Under the pieces are notes generated by a model that was given only the letters and a program-made list of their open reading frames with translations, did not search any database and was not told where the DNA came from. A program made the translations under genes and the position numbers. DNA of 64,000 bases. Source: Clostridia bacterium (GTDB lineage: Bacteria > Bacillota > Clostridia > Christensenellales > Borkfalkiaceae). Location: contig CAAGME010000006.1 in NCBI GenBank assembly GCA_900770945.1, positions 57,257 through 121,256 on the forward strand. The letters are read 5' to 3'. Position 1 is the first letter of the stretch, and each line of letters starts with the position of its first letter. Shown here piece after piece: positions 26,338 to 35,204 of the stretch.

Positions 26338-26481
26338 ATGTTAAAAAGAAAATTTTACGAGGCGACGGAAGTAGAAATAATTTTCGTTCAAGCCGAAAAC
26401 GTCATCGTTACGTCAACTACTTTCGGCAACGACGGCGAACCGGACACCCCCGGCGGGTGGAATGACATCACTAAGGGATAA
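26338..26481 (+). CDS. 47-aa peptide of the VIVTS type (cassette B)
   Basis: I do not recognise this small protein. It starts at ATG 26338 with GGGAG 10 nt upstream, has a basic start (MLKRKFYEA), no signal peptide, a core VEIIFVQAENVIVTS (residues 12-26), and a Gly/Asp-rich tail ending WNDITKG. The peptide at 44817 shares the pattern V-E-[IV]-[IV]-x4-E-[NS]-VIVTS and a Trp and Lys-Gly near the end. Both genes lie 13 nt before a secreted protein of the same new family and after two perfect hairpins. The conserved context and pattern make it very likely to be a real gene. Its role, as signal peptide, precursor peptide or translation-coupling leader, is open. Confidence 0.75.
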   Translation: MLKRKFYEATEVEIIFVQAENVIVTSTTFGNDGEPDTPGGWNDITKG

Positions 26482-26494
26482 AGGGGTAAAAATC

Positions 26495-29029
26495 ATGAAA
26501 AAAATAATTTGTTGTTTGGCGACAGCTGCCGTAGCTTTCGGCATGCTTTCCGCAGTTACGTTTGTTAAAGCTAACGCCGAGCCGGTAAAACCGAGCTTTA
26601 CAACCGCAAAAGTAAGCTTAAACGAGAATATCGTTTTAAAATTCGGCATTGATAATTATACCGAAGACTATACTTTGACTTTCGGCTATAAAGGCGAAAC
26701 GTATGAAGGCAAGGTCGAAAACGGCGAAGCCGCTTTCTCTCTTGTAACCCCGCAATATTTAGACGAAGTCGTCACCGCTACATTGACAAAGGGCGAAGAA
26801 ATCGTCACGAAAACTTACAGCGTAAAAGATTACCTCTATGAGCTTGTTCATGCCAAAAACACGGACGAGGCTTTCAAAAATTACTCTTGCGAAAAATTCG
26901 TAAAAATGAAAACCCTTGCCGTAGATATGCTCGAATACGGCGCGGAAGCGCAGAAGAAGTATTTAAGCGTTACGGATAATCTTGTAACCAAAGATTTGAC
27001 GAACGCCGAAAAGGCTTACGCAACTGATTTTGCCGCTCCCGACGAAAACGCGCAAGCAACGCTTAGCGGCACAAAAGCAGGCTACGAATGGGTGAGCGCG
27101 GGCATAAGGTTCGACTATAACGTTTCGCTTTATTTCGTCGTTAAGCCCTTAACCGAGAACGCCGTTTTAAAACTCAAAATTAACGATAACGAAGTTATAG
27201 ACAAGTTTACCAAAGATGAAAACGGCAACCATAAGTTCCGTTACGAAAACGTCAACGTAGTGGATTTTGCCAACAAATACACCGTCAAAGTTTTAGACGA
27301 AGCCGGCAACGCAATCGGGCAGACTTTAAGCTATTCCGTGAATACTTACGTTCTCAACAAACATGCGGACGAAAGTATGGGCGCGATAACGCAAGCCGTT
27401 TATAACTACGGCGTTTCTGCCAAAGCGTTTGAAACGGCGGGCAACGGTCACGCCTACGACCATGTCGAACTTTTAAAGGCGGACGGCTCTAAAGCCGAAG
27501 TTATCGCAAAGCCCGATTTTGAAAGAAAAAATTATGATCTAAAACCTCCTGTCGATGACTTGAATTATAGTGTTGATTTTGCTAAAGCAAGACTTGTATG
27601 TTCTTGTGGCGAAACAAAGAGCGAAGAAGTAGCTCCGACTATTGCCGATAAAGAAAGAGTTTATACTAAAGACGACACTACAACCGAAGTTGTGGTAAAC
27701 GGAAAAATTTACGAAGCAGCCGTTAAGGTTTTGTATGCAAAGGGTATTACTTCGGCAATTGAAGAAATTGACGGTAAATTGTATTTCGTAAATACGTTTG
27801 AAATAAAAGGTTATACAGCCGAAGAAGTGGTTCCTGTTACCGAAGGCGGCGCGCTCTTGAAAAAGGATATCGTTGACACGAGCGTTGAAGGCTTTATTAC
27901 TTTTAAAACAGATATATCGGAATATGTCGGTGACGATTCTGCGGCGGGCGATAGCAACAAACCAAAACAAGGAAAGGCTTATGGCTTAGGCGTTAAAATA
28001 AGAGGTGAATTAAATAACGTTGCCGCACAAAATCAAAACGGGGACGTGTATTCCTCTTTATGGGATAAGGACTACGAACTTACTTTTAATGATAAAGTAT
28101 ATCGCAGCGGATTTTTCTGGGGAAAACCTGCAGTATATATCGCAAACACTATTGAAACAGGCGTTTCTTCCGCAACGTTCGTTCAGAAAAACGATGGAAA
28201 TTATCTTGACGTTCTCTTTAAGAACTTCTATAATGAAGACCATATTTATAGAATGTTTCTTGAGGTAGGTATCGGCGAATATCAGGAATTGACGATACAG
28301 TCTATAATTGACGGAAAAGACGTGACTATTTCTACTAAAGTGAGCGATTTAAGCGATATTTCGGCTTACATACATTTTACAACCAATAATAGTGAAGCAA
28401 GCACTGACGGAAATTCAAATCTGTACCCGTCGAGTTCTTTTGTCGGTCATTCGGAAATGTATAACGGCAGGCAATATTCCGCTCAATCAATGCAATGGGG
28501 ACTTCATTTGTCGATATCGTCGGGTAGCACGACGCTTGTTCCTTTGGACGGCGGTATCTTGCGCTACGTTTTCAAAGGAGAGGCAGGCGAAGCAATAGAA
28601 GTCAATCGTTGTTTCGGTAGCGGAGGATCAGACGATAACAACCTTTCCAACGGCTTTGTGGACCATGTTTTGTTCACGATGTATCTTAAAGACGATGCCG
28701 AAAAGACAGCCGTGGGCAGCTTTAAGCTGATTCTCGACGCAAACGGAGATCCGTATCTCGTGAGCGAAAAGAACGGCAATAAAGTTAATTTCCGTATTGA
28801 AGGAAAGGACACAAACGGAACTGTTTACGGCAATTTATATAGAATGACTAATTACGCTGAGGCTAAAAACTTGTTGAATGAAATGCTTAAAAACGCTTTG
28901 TATGGCGACGTCGTGACCGGCGATTACGTTTTGACGGCGCAAGTCAAAGCGAAGGCAGGCACACCTTTAAACGACGGCGAAGTATATGAATTGCCGACCG
29001 ACGATATTCATACGTTCACCGTTTCCTAA
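26495..29029 (+). CDS. Secreted protein of unknown function with KDYL/YGAEAQKKYL domain (cassette B)
   Basis: The 844-aa protein has a signal peptide (residues 1-29, cut near ANA|EP). Residues about 30-320 form two beta-rich units around a helical stretch (KDYLYELV, then LAVDMLEYGAEAQKKYL near 110-165). The same N-terminal arrangement is in the protein at 44971 and, from memory, in many secreted proteins of gut Clostridia that have no assigned function. From about residue 345 (base 27530) the codon use turns clearly more AT-rich and the sequence is of no type I know. There is no C-terminal anchor. An in-frame ATG at 26462 overlaps the upstream peptide gene; 26495 is chosen because it gives a clean signal peptide. 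Confidence 0.82.
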   Translation: MKKIICCLATAAVAFGMLSAVTFVKANAEPVKPSFTTAKVSLNENIVLKFGIDNYTEDYTLTFGYKGETYEGKVENGEAAFSLVTPQYLDEVVTATLTKGEEIVTKTYSVKDYLYELVHAKNTDEAFKNYSCEKFVKMKTLAVDMLEYGAEAQKKYLSVTDNLVTKDLTNAEKAYATDFAAPDENAQATLSGTKAGYEWVSAGIRFDYNVSLYFVVKPLTENAVLKLKINDNEVIDKFTKDENGNHKFRYENVNVVDFANKYTVKVLDEAGNAIGQTLSYSVNTYVLNKHADESMGAITQAVYNYGVSAKAFETAGNGHAYDHVELLKADGSKAEVIAKPDFERKNYDLKPPVDDLNYSVDFAKARLVCSCGETKSEEVAPTIADKERVYTKDDTTTEVVVNGKIYEAAVKVLYAKGITSAIEEIDGKLYFVNTFEIKGYTAEEVVPVTEGGALLKKDIVDTSVEGFITFKTDISEYVGDDSAAGDSNKPKQGKAYGLGVKIRGELNNVAAQNQNGDVYSSLWDKDYELTFNDKVYRSGFFWGKPAVYIANTIETGVSSATFVQKNDGNYLDVLFKNFYNEDHIYRMFLEVGIGEYQELTIQSIIDGKDVTISTKVSDLSDISAYIHFTTNNSEASTDGNSNLYPSSSFVGHSEMYNGRQYSAQSMQWGLHLSISSGSTTLVPLDGGILRYVFKGEAGEAIEVNRCFGSGGSDDNNLSNGFVDHVLFTMYLKDDAEKTAVGSFKLILDANGDPYLVSEKNGNKVNFRIEGKDTNGTVYGNLYRMTNYAEAKNLLNEMLKNALYGDVVTGDYVLTAQVKAKAGTPLNDGEVYELPTDDIHTFTVS

Positions 29030-29055
29030 TTCACAGACACTCCACCTTAGTTTTT

Positions 29056-29098
29056 CCTCGCGGGGGTACGCTTCATTTCTCCCCGCGGGGAATTTTTT
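29056..29098 (+). terminator. Terminator after cassette B
   Basis: CCTCGCGGGG (29056-29065) and CCCCGCGGGG (29081-29090) form a 10-bp stem with one T-G pair, followed by AATTTTTTAG. Confidence 0.8.
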
Positions 29099-29228
29099 AG
29101 GGCGCATAGCGGCGCATTTTGTCCTCAAAGCCATGACCGGTGACATTTTTGCATTTTTTAATTTTCAACTCTCGCCTTTCAATTTGCCGAGGGCGATTAT
29201 AAAAATATCGAAAACGTCAAAAAAACGG

Positions 29229-29257
29229 TTGCAATTTATTCTTATATATGATAAAAT
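29229..29257 (+). promoter_or_regulatory. Sigma-A promoter of the rpsB operon
   Basis: TTGCAA (29229-29234), 17 bp, TAAAAT (29252-29257). The leader to rpsB is about 120 nt. The rest of the gap (29099-29228) holds no gene that I can see. Confidence 0.7.
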
Positions 29258-29386
29258 AGCACCGTATGAAAATTCACACTTGCTTTCGGCGCGGGAATTC
29301 CGTGGCAACGCAAAATTCTTTTACTCGTGCGTTGCGTTTTCCCCTTTAAAAAGGTCAGGCAAGGAGGATTAACGGAGGTACAACAC

Positions 29387-30217
29387 ATGGAAGTTACCAC
29401 TATGAAGCAGCTTCTCGAAGCCGGCGTACATTTCGGTCACCAAACGAGAAGATGGAACCCTAAGATGAAGAAGTATATCTTCGGCGCAAGAAACGATATT
29501 CATATCATTGACTTGCAAATCACCATTAAGCTTATCGAAGCGGCATATAGATTCGTTGCCGACAGCGTTAAGGACAACAAGACCGTTCTTTTCGTAGGTA
29601 CCAAAAGACAAGCCCAGGAAGCTATTCAGCAGGAAGCCGAACGTTGCGGTATGTTTTACGTAAACAATCGTTGGCTCGGCGGCACGCTCACAAACTTCAA
29701 GACCATTCGTTCGAGAGTCGAAAGGCTCAACAAGCTCGACCAGATGGAAAAAACGGGCGAATTTGACCTTCTTCCCAAAAAAGAAGTTTTGGCACTCAAA
29801 GCGGAAAGAGAAAAACTCAATCTTAACCTCGGCGGTATAAGAGAAATGAGAACTCTGCCCGACATTATGTTCGTAGTAGACCCGTCTTGCGAGGAAATCG
29901 CGGTTAAGGAAGCTAAGAAGCTCAATATCCCGGTAGTAGCTATCACCGATACCAACTGCAACCCGGACCTTATCGATTACGTTATCTCCGCTAACGACGA
30001 CGCTATCAAAGCCGTTAAGCTCATCACTTCCATTATCGCGGACGCGGTTATCGAAGGCAAGCAGGGCGAAGACGCCGTTATCAGAATGAGAGAAGAAGCG
30101 GCTAAGGCTAAGGCGGAAGCTCTCGCGGCTGTCGAAGAAAACGAAGAAGCTAAGGAAGAAGTTAAGGAAGAAGCCGAAAAAGTTGCGGCTGAAGCTACCG
30201 AGGAAAAAGCCGAGTAA
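29387..30217 (+). CDS. rpsB: 30S ribosomal protein S2
   Basis: The 276-aa protein is a complete S2, needed for assembly of the small subunit and binding of S1 or mRNA. It opens with [22 protein letters not shown] and has the typical [26 protein letters not shown] and [17 protein letters not shown] stretches. The last 45 residues form a Glu/Ala/Lys-rich tail longer than usual. The ATG at 29387 has a perfect GGAGG 8 nt upstream. It heads the operon rpsB-tsf-pyrH-frr-uppS-cdsA. Confidence 0.97.
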   Translation: MEVTTMKQLLEAGVHFGHQTRRWNPKMKKYIFGARNDIHIIDLQITIKLIEAAYRFVADSVKDNKTVLFVGTKRQAQEAIQQEAERCGMFYVNNRWLGGTLTNFKTIRSRVERLNKLDQMEKTGEFDLLPKKEVLALKAEREKLNLNLGGIREMRTLPDIMFVVDPSCEEIAVKEAKKLNIPVVAITDTNCNPDLIDYVISANDDAIKAVKLITSIIADAVIEGKQGEDAVIRMREEAAKAKAEALAAVEENEEAKEEVKEEAEKVAAEATEEKAE

Positions 30218-30267
30218 GCTTTTCTCGCGTGAGAAATATTCAAAATATATTTTTAGGAGACGAAATT

Positions 30268-30927
30268 ATGAGTTTTACTGCACAAGACGTAAAGACTTTG
30301 CGTGAAAGAACGGGCTGCGGCATGATGGATTGCAAAACGGCTCTTACCGAAACGAACGGCGATATGGACAAAGCCGTAGATTATTTGAGAGAAAAAGGTA
30401 TGGCGAAAGCCGCTAAAAAAGCCGGCAGAATCGCCGCCGAAGGCATCGTTGACAGCTACATTCACATGGGCGGCAAAATCGGCGTGCTTTTGGAGCTTAA
30501 CTGTGAAACGGACTTCGTTGCCCGCGGCGATCAGTTCAAGAACCTTGCTCACGATATATGCTTGCACATCGCGGCGGCTAACCCGCAGTACCTTACCGCG
30601 GAAGAAGTTCCTGCCGACGTTATCGAAAAAGAAAAGGCTATTCTTAAAGCTCAGGCACTCGAAGAGGGCAAGCCCGAAGCTATCGTCGAAAGAATGGTTG
30701 AAGGCAGAATCAAGAGCTTTTACGACGACAACTGCCTTTTAAACCAGAAGTTCGTAAAAGACCCGTCCAAGACGATTAACCAGCTTGTAGTCGAAGCTAC
30801 CGCAACTATCGGCGAAAAGATTTCCGTAAGAAGATTCGTTCGCTTCGAGATGGGCGAAGGCTTGCAGAAGAAGAGCGAAAACCTTGCCGACGAAGTAGCC
30901 GCGCAGGTTGAAAAGATGAAGAAATAA
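30268..30927 (+). CDS. tsf: Elongation factor Ts
   Basis: EF-Ts recharges EF-Tu by releasing GDP. The N-terminal UBA-like part ([21 protein letters not shown]) and the core ([23 protein letters not shown]) are plain. At 219 aa it is shorter than the 280-300 aa form, as in several bacterial groups with a reduced core. The ATG at 30268 follows AGGAG; it comes 50 nt after rpsB. Confidence 0.96.
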   Translation: MSFTAQDVKTLRERTGCGMMDCKTALTETNGDMDKAVDYLREKGMAKAAKKAGRIAAEGIVDSYIHMGGKIGVLLELNCETDFVARGDQFKNLAHDICLHIAAANPQYLTAEEVPADVIEKEKAILKAQALEEGKPEAIVERMVEGRIKSFYDDNCLLNQKFVKDPSKTINQLVVEATATIGEKISVRRFVRFEMGEGLQKKSENLADEVAAQVEKMKK

Positions 30928-30935
30928 AAACGCAG

Positions 30936-30975
30936 GAGAGGAAACATTACGAAAAACGCAGTGTTTCCTCTTTTC
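30936..30975 (+). terminator. Hairpin with T run between tsf and pyrH, terminator or attenuator
   Basis: GAGGAAACA (30938-30946) pairs with TGTTTCCTC (30962-30970), a 9-bp stem followed by TTTTC. It sits inside the operon, so it may set the ratio of tsf to pyrH expression. Confidence 0.6.
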
Positions 30976-30999
30976 AAAAACAACCGAGTTAAGATAAAA

Positions 31000-31707
31000 A
31001 TGAACGATAAAATCAAGTATAAAAGAATACTTTTAAAGATAAGCGGCGAAGCCCTTGCGGGTGAAAAGGGTTTTGGGTTCGATCAGGAATTCATCGATAA
31101 GGTAGTTGACCAGCTCGTATACTTAAACAAAGAGGGCGTGGAGATAGGCATAGTCGTGGGCGGCGGTAATTTTTGGCGCGGCAGACAAGGATACAGCATG
31201 GAACGCACCACTGCGGACTACATGGGTATGCTTGCAACCGCTATGAACGCTCTCGCTTTGCAGGACGCTATCGAAAAGAAGGGCGTTTCCACCCGCGTGC
31301 AGACGGCTATCGACATCAACAAGGTTGCAGAGCCTTATATTCGCCGCAAAGCGATAAGCCATTTAGCAAAGGGCAGAATAGTCATTTTTGCGGGCGGCAC
31401 GGGGTGTCCTTTCTTCTCTACCGATACGGCGGCTGCGCTCCGCGCGGCGGAAATCGACGCGGACGTTATACTCTTAGCCAAGAACGTGGACGGGATTTAC
31501 GACAGCGACCCCAAGGTTAACCCGCAAGCCAAAAAGTATGACGAAATCACTTACATGGAGTTTATCCGCGAAGGGTTAAAGGCAATGGACACCACTGCCA
31601 TAACCATTTGTATGGAAAACAAAACGCCTATCCTTTGCTTCGGATTAGGCGAAGACACCGTTATTAAAGCCGTTTGCGGGGAAAAACTCGGCACGGTTAT
31701 AAAATAA
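31000..31707 (+). CDS. pyrH: UMP kinase
   Basis: This 235-aa amino-acid-kinase-fold enzyme phosphorylates UMP to UDP. Marks include [23 protein letters not shown] and [21 protein letters not shown]. The ATG at 31000 is chosen; a GTG at 30961 in frame lies in the hairpin and would add 13 residues. The ribosome site is weak (AGTTAAGA), so translation may depend on upstream ribosomes. Confidence 0.95.
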   Translation: MNDKIKYKRILLKISGEALAGEKGFGFDQEFIDKVVDQLVYLNKEGVEIGIVVGGGNFWRGRQGYSMERTTADYMGMLATAMNALALQDAIEKKGVSTRVQTAIDINKVAEPYIRRKAISHLAKGRIVIFAGGTGCPFFSTDTAAALRAAEIDADVILLAKNVDGIYDSDPKVNPQAKKYDEITYMEFIREGLKAMDTTAITICMENKTPILCFGLGEDTVIKAVCGEKLGTVIK

Positions 31708-31727
31708 ACAAAAAGGAGACACCGATT

Positions 31728-32303
31728 ATGGCAGCAGATATGGAAAAAATCGAGATGATACTTCTCGAAACGCAGGAAAAAATGGATAAAACGGTAGGCG
31801 TTTTAAAATCCGACTACCTACAGGTCAGAGTCGGCAGAGCAAATCCGCACGTTCTCGACAAAATTCTCGTTGACTTTTACGGTCAGCCTACGCCCGTTAA
31901 CCAGGTCGGCAACATATCCGTTCAGGACGGCAAATGCCTTGTAATCGCGCCGTGGGACAAATCGCTTTTAAAGAACGTCGAAAAAGCTATCCTTATATCT
32001 AATATAGGTATTACGCCGACTAACGACGGCAGCGTTATTCGCCTTGTTTTCCCCGATTTGACGGAAGAAAGACGTATCGAGATAAGCAAACAGGTTAAAA
32101 AGATGGGCGAGGACTGCAAAGTCGCCGTCCGCAATATCCGCCGCGATTCGCTTGACGTCTTTAAAAAGATGAAAACGGCAAAGGAAATAACAGAGGACGA
32201 ATACACTTCTTACGAAAAGGAAGTGGAAGATTCGACTAAGAACGCTATTTCGACGGTCGAAAAACTCCAAGCCGAAAAGGAAAAGGAAGTTCTTACCGTC
32301 TGA
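31728..32303 (+). CDS. frr: Ribosome recycling factor
   Basis: RRF splits the post-termination ribosome together with EF-G. The 191-aa sequence has the standard VRVGRANPHVLDKILVDFYG, LVIAPWDKS and DGSVIRLVFPDLTEERR stretches. The ATG at 31728 has AAAGGAG 10 nt upstream. The stop overlaps the uppS start (TGATG), which suggests translational coupling. Confidence 0.97.
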   Translation: MAADMEKIEMILLETQEKMDKTVGVLKSDYLQVRVGRANPHVLDKILVDFYGQPTPVNQVGNISVQDGKCLVIAPWDKSLLKNVEKAILISNIGITPTNDGSVIRLVFPDLTEERRIEISKQVKKMGEDCKVAVRNIRRDSLDVFKKMKTAKEITEDEYTSYEKEVEDSTKNAISTVEKLQAEKEKEVLTV

Positions 32304-33007
32304 TGGAAAGGAATGTCCCTTTGCACGTCGGGTTTATAATGGACGGCAACGGCAGATGGGCGATTGCGCGAGGAAAATCGCGTAATTACGGGCATATGAA
32401 GGGGGTGGAAGTCCTCGAACCGCTCGTTAAGCGTGCGATAGACAGGGGCGTAAAAGTCGTTTCCTTTTACGCGCTTTCGACCGAGAACTGGTCGCGCCCG
32501 CAAGCCGAAATCAAAAAACTGTTGAGCCTTATGATGAGCGCGCTCGACAGGCTTTTGCCTAAGCTTATCAAAAATCAATTGAGGCTCAAAATCTCGGGCG
32601 ACCTTTCGCCGCTCGACGGGCGCAGAATTAAAAAGATAAACGCCGCGCTCGAAAAAACAAAGGATTACAAGAAAGGCGTAGTTAATATTTGTTTTAACTA
32701 CGGCTCGCGCGGGGAAATTCTTTCCGCCGTCAATAAAGCCGTCGAAAACGGAAAAAAGCTGACGGAGGAAGAATTTTCCGCACTCCTTTATACGTCCGAT
32801 TTGCCGGACGTAGATATGGTCGTACGCACGAGCGGAGAACAGAGACTGAGTAACTTTTTGCTGTGGCAGTCGGCTTACGCCGAGCTTTACTTTACGCCCG
32901 TTATGTGGCCCGACTTCACACCGGAAGAATTTGACAAAGCTCTTGAATGGTATTGCGGCAGGGACCGCAGATTCGGAGGAACGGGCGAAAAACCCGAAGA
33001 AAAATAA
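32303..33007 (+). CDS. uppS: Isoprenyl transferase (undecaprenyl diphosphate synthase)
   Basis: This cis-prenyltransferase builds the undecaprenyl carrier lipid for cell-wall synthesis. The 234-aa protein has the catalytic MDGNGRW (Asp14), FYALSTENWSRP and the C-terminal RTSGEQRLSNFLLWQSAYAE. It overlaps frr upstream and cdsA downstream (TAATG). Confidence 0.96.
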   Translation: MERNVPLHVGFIMDGNGRWAIARGKSRNYGHMKGVEVLEPLVKRAIDRGVKVVSFYALSTENWSRPQAEIKKLLSLMMSALDRLLPKLIKNQLRLKISGDLSPLDGRRIKKINAALEKTKDYKKGVVNICFNYGSRGEILSAVNKAVENGKKLTEEEFSALLYTSDLPDVDMVVRTSGEQRLSNFLLWQSAYAELYFTPVMWPDFTPEEFDKALEWYCGRDRRFGGTGEKPEEK

Positions 33008-33834
33008 TGTTAAAAAGAAGTATCACGGCAATATTTATAGTTGCAGCCGTCGTCGGTTCGTTTTTGCTTCGGCAATTCGTAGACGTGAGGCTGTTCGATA
33101 TTTTGATATTCGCGTTTTGCGCGTTCGGTTCGTTCGAGCTTTTGCGTGCGCTTAAAGAAAGACTTACGGTTTTTCAGAAAGCCGTTGTTTTTGCGTTCGC
33201 GCTTTCCCTAACGCCCGTGTATACTTTTTTGTCGATATCCGCGGTTTTTGCGATAACCGTCGCCGCCGTCATACTTTTGTTTTCGTCGCTCGTTTTCGAG
33301 TTTGAAACAACGGACTTTACAGCCGTAGGCACGTCGCTTTTCGCGCTGTGTTACCCGTCGGGCTTTTTGCTCCCGCTTATGATAATCAACTCCTACGAAG
33401 ACCCTAAGGGCTTTGTAGGGTTACTTATGATAATCGTTGTTTCCACTTGCGCGGACACCGCCGCTTACCTTGTCGGTTCCACCGTAAAAGGTCCTAAGCT
33501 TTGCGAAAAGATTAGCCCGAAAAAGACGATTAGCGGTGCTATAGGCGGGGTTTTGGGCGGAATAATCGGCGCGCTCGGCGTTTACTTTTTGTTCGGCAAA
33601 GGCGTGTTTATAAACAGCCCTTTGGAGTGGATTGTGTACGTTTTGACGGGTGGAATAAGCTCGCTCGTTACGGAATTCGGCGACCTTGTCGAGGGCGCGA
33701 TAAAACGTAAGCTCGATATAAAAGATTTAGGAAATCTTCTTCCCGGGCATGGCGGCATGCTCGACAGAATTGACGGAATGATTTTCAATTGCGTGTTTAT
33801 GTTCGCCGTGTTCACTTTAGTGTCTAAGTTTTGA
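33007..33834 (+). CDS. cdsA: Phosphatidate cytidylyltransferase
   Basis: CdsA makes CDP-diacylglycerol for phospholipid synthesis. The 275-aa membrane protein has about seven to eight membrane segments and the family signature near the C-terminus (KRKLDIKDLGNLLPGHGGMLDRIDG). Its ATG overlaps the uppS stop. A terminator-like hairpin follows. Confidence 0.95.
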   Translation: MLKRSITAIFIVAAVVGSFLLRQFVDVRLFDILIFAFCAFGSFELLRALKERLTVFQKAVVFAFALSLTPVYTFLSISAVFAITVAAVILLFSSLVFEFETTDFTAVGTSLFALCYPSGFLLPLMIINSYEDPKGFVGLLMIIVVSTCADTAAYLVGSTVKGPKLCEKISPKKTISGAIGGVLGGIIGALGVYFLFGKGVFINSPLEWIVYVLTGGISSLVTEFGDLVEGAIKRKLDIKDLGNLLPGHGGMLDRIDGMIFNCVFMFAVFTLVSKF

Positions 33835-33845
33835 TTGGTTTTACG

Positions 33846-33874
33846 GAGCGGCGCGTTTATGCCCGCTCTTTTTG
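33846..33874 (+). terminator. Terminator-like hairpin after cdsA
   Basis: GAGCGG (33846-33851) and CCGCTC (33863-33868) with a following TTTTTG. It may cut transcription before dxr, which lies 196 nt after cdsA. Confidence 0.55.
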
Positions 33875-34030
33875 CTTTTTTGTGGTCAAACGCGCTTTAA
33901 ACGCCTAAATCCGATATAAAAAGCATAAACTATATTCGGGGATAAAAAGAATTTCCGATTGAGGAAGCAACCCCGTTTTTTTAGGTGAAAACAATATTAT
34001 TTTAAGTAGGAATAATGAGAATAACTTATC

Positions 34031-35173
34031 ATGAAAAAAATCGCTTTGTACGGCAGTACCGGCTCGATCGGCACGCAGGTTTTAAATTGTGTGCGCCGCT
34101 ACCCCGAAGAATATAAAATAACGTCGCTCGTCGCGGGTTCTAACGCGAAACTTCTGGGCGAACAGATACGAGAGTTTAAGCCTGAAATCGCTTCGCTTAT
34201 AGACCCCGAAAAGCTTAACGAAGCGGGCGAAATCAGAGATACGTTGCTTTTTACCGGCGAGAATGCCGCAATGCACGCGCTTGACGTTGACTGTGACTTA
34301 GCGTTTGTTGCAATAACGGGCTTTGCGGGTCTTGCTTCCGTGCTTGCCGCTTTAAAAGCCGGCAAAAACGTTGCGCTCGCAAACAAAGAAACGCTCGTTG
34401 CGGGCGGCGAAATCGTCACTAAGCTGTGTAAAGAAAAGGGGCTTGAAATCATCCCCGTGGACAGCGAACATTCGGCGTTGTGGCAGTGCTTGTCGTTAGA
34501 CAAAGAAAAGCCTTTCGAGCGGCTTATAATCACCGCTTCGGGCGGGGCTTTCAGAGATACGCCGATTGAAAAATTGCCTTTCATGACCGCCGCCGACGCC
34601 TTGAAGCACCCGAATTGGCGAATGGGTAAAAAAATCACCGTCGATTGTGCCACTATGGTCAATAAGGGTTTGGAAGTAATAGAGGCGATGTGGCTTTTTG
34701 ATTGCTCGCTTGACAAAATCAAAGTCGCTATGCACCCCGAAAGCATAGTGCACTCTATGGTGGAATTTGCCGACGGCGCAATAATGGCGCAGATGGGAGC
34801 GGCGGATATGGAACTCCCTATCTCTCTTGCGCTTTCTTACCCGGAACGCAAAAAAGGACCCGAAAAACTCGATATTTTCGGGAAAACGCTTCACTTCTTC
34901 GAAATGGATAAAAAGCGTTATCCGTGCTTCGACCTCGTTATGCAGTCGATAAAGCAAGGCAAAAATTATCCTTGCGCGATGTCGAGCGCAAACGAAGCCG
35001 CCGTCGGGCTGTTTTTGGGCGGCAAAATAGGGTTTACCGAAATTTACGACTATATAGCGTACGCGCTTGAAAAAACCGAAGAGAACGCCGTCGATTATTT
35101 GTCGCTCGTCGCAACGGATAAAGCCGCAAGGCAAGCCGTTTTGACTCGGTTTTTGACAAAATCGTCGCGCTGA
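34031..35173 (+). CDS. dxr: 1-deoxy-D-xylulose 5-phosphate reductoisomerase
   Basis: Dxr makes MEP in the non-mevalonate isoprenoid pathway, feeding UppS. The 380-aa protein has the NADPH loop YGSTGSIGTQ, ANKETLVAGGE, PVDSEHSALWQCL with metal-binding Asp and Glu, ASGGAFRD, and MHPESIVHSMVEFADGA. The ATG at 34031 has only a weak ribosome site (GAGAATAAC). The 196-bp gap before it holds a terminator-like hairpin. Confidence 0.96.
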   Translation: MKKIALYGSTGSIGTQVLNCVRRYPEEYKITSLVAGSNAKLLGEQIREFKPEIASLIDPEKLNEAGEIRDTLLFTGENAAMHALDVDCDLAFVAITGFAGLASVLAALKAGKNVALANKETLVAGGEIVTKLCKEKGLEIIPVDSEHSALWQCLSLDKEKPFERLIITASGGAFRDTPIEKLPFMTAADALKHPNWRMGKKITVDCATMVNKGLEVIEAMWLFDCSLDKIKVAMHPESIVHSMVEFADGAIMAQMGAADMELPISLALSYPERKKGPEKLDIFGKTLHFFEMDKKRYPCFDLVMQSIKQGKNYPCAMSSANEAAVGLFLGGKIGFTEIYDYIAYALEKTEENAVDYLSLVATDKAARQAVLTRFLTKSSR

Positions 35174-35204
35174 CGGCTAAACACGATTATTTTAAGGAGC
35201 TAAC

